Below the pieces are notes generated by a model that searched no databases, had not been told where the DNA came from, and worked only from the letters and a program-made list of their open reading frames with translations. A stretch of 35,653 bases of DNA from assembly GCA_024683675.1 (NCBI GenBank), contig JAIKYB010000011.1, forward strand, positions 1 through 35,653. Reading direction: 5' to 3'. How positions within the stretch are numbered: position 1 is the first letter of the stretch; each line of letters opens with the position of its first letter. Of the stretch, positions 35,102 through 35,653 are shown piece after piece. Origin of the DNA: Treponema sp. Its GTDB lineage: Bacteria; Spirochaetota; Spirochaetia; Treponematales; Treponemataceae. Both the position numbers and the translations under genes were made by a program.

Positions 35102-35653
35102 ATGAAATGGCTGATTTTAAGTGACAATGACGACCTTAAAACAAGGTGTTCTGAATATATTAGTAAAGGAAATAGAAAAGACAAGGTGTTGATTGCCGAC
35201 CTTACTCTGACTGACCTTAAAGCAAATAAAAAACATTTCCGCGATCTTGCTGCCTGCATTATTTATGCTAACGATGATACCAGCATTGAGCCTGCTCTTG
35301 GGGTTGGGCTTTCTGTGATTTTTGGATATTTTGCCTGTGAAAAAGTTCCGGTTCTTACTAATATGAAGCTTCTTTGCGAGAACGTGCTTTTTGGTAAGGA
35401 TACTGCAATTACCTGTAAAACTGCTGATATTCTTTACGATACTCTTGTAACTCAATACAACTTCCTCTCCGACGAAGGCTGTATGCGTATTGCTAAGCAG
35501 AAGCTTTTGAACCGCGGTATTCCCTACACTGCTGACTGTTTTGGAACTTATATCGCAAAAAATAAATCTGAGATTGTGCACGAGTTCCTTGAAGCTGGCA
35601 TGAGCATTAATTCGCGCGACGATCTTGGAACTCCTATGCTCAACATTGCCTGC
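35102..35653 (+). CDS. ankyrin-type paralog B (partial, runs off window end)
   Basis: Open frame from ATG 35102: MKWLILSDNDDLKTRCSEYISKGNRKDKVLIADLTLTDLKANKKHFRDLAACIIYANDDTS...RIAKQKLLNRGIPYTADCFGTYIAKNKSEIVHEFLEAGMSINSRDDLGTPMLNIAC; clear paralog of 33906..34811. Missing from ORF track because it is truncated. Confidence 0.9.
   Translation, partial: MKWLILSDNDDLKTRCSEYISKGNRKDKVLIADLTLTDLKANKKHFRDLAACIIYANDDTSIEPALGVGLSVIFGYFACEKVPVLTNMKLLCENVLFGKDTAITCKTADILYDTLVTQYNFLSDEGCMRIAKQKLLNRGIPYTADCFGTYIAKNKSEIVHEFLEAGMSINSRDDLGTPMLNIAC

Noticed and set aside
35117-35581. 154-aa minus-strand ORF
   Set aside because: Antisense to ankyrin paralog B, which has clear homology to the neighbouring gene; this frame shows none.
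1-35653. CRISPR array, prophage, transposase or toxin-antitoxin system
   Set aside because: Looked for regularly spaced repeats, integrase/transposase motifs and small paired ORFs; none found beyond the short repeats listed. The 10-bp repeat has no spacers.

Overview
This is a chromosome-like window with low-to-moderate GC and a gene set that looks spirochaetal, probably Treponema (inference from gene content and order; not tested by search). Recognisable blocks, in order: N-terminus of a MATE transporter (absent from the ORF track because it is truncated); small 74-aa ORF; MoxR/DUF58/DUF4129-like operon; ATP-grasp protein; DUF5718-like and FemAB-like genes; lipoprotein plus large membrane-anchored protein; metG; methyl-accepting chemotaxis protein downstream of a sugar/glycerol-phosphate-type ABC operon; flgF-flgG-rod-binding (flgJ-like) flagellar genes; glgC; murG-cvpA-holB-ntrB-ntrC cluster; iorA-iorB-paaK; and a tRNA-Phe between two divergent, paralogous ankyrin-repeat proteins (the second truncated by the window end and absent from the ORF track). 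Most coding content is ordinary. The best leads are: (1) the divergent ankyrin pair, with a strongly conserved hinge/ankyrin part and a diverged N-terminal alpha/beta-like domain; (2) a hairpin-rich leader upstream of the ABC solute-binding protein whose first loop is complementary to the Shine-Dalgarno; (3) a palindrome-rich AT island between two convergent genes; (4) an 18-bp perfect palindrome over the paaK -10 box; (5) start codons placed exactly at the predicted +1 of a -10 box (leaderless geometry); (6) a 4 x 10 bp perfect tandem repeat between two genes; (7) a GC-rich multi-hairpin element between flgF and flgG. All structural claims come from reading by eye. No search or folding was run.
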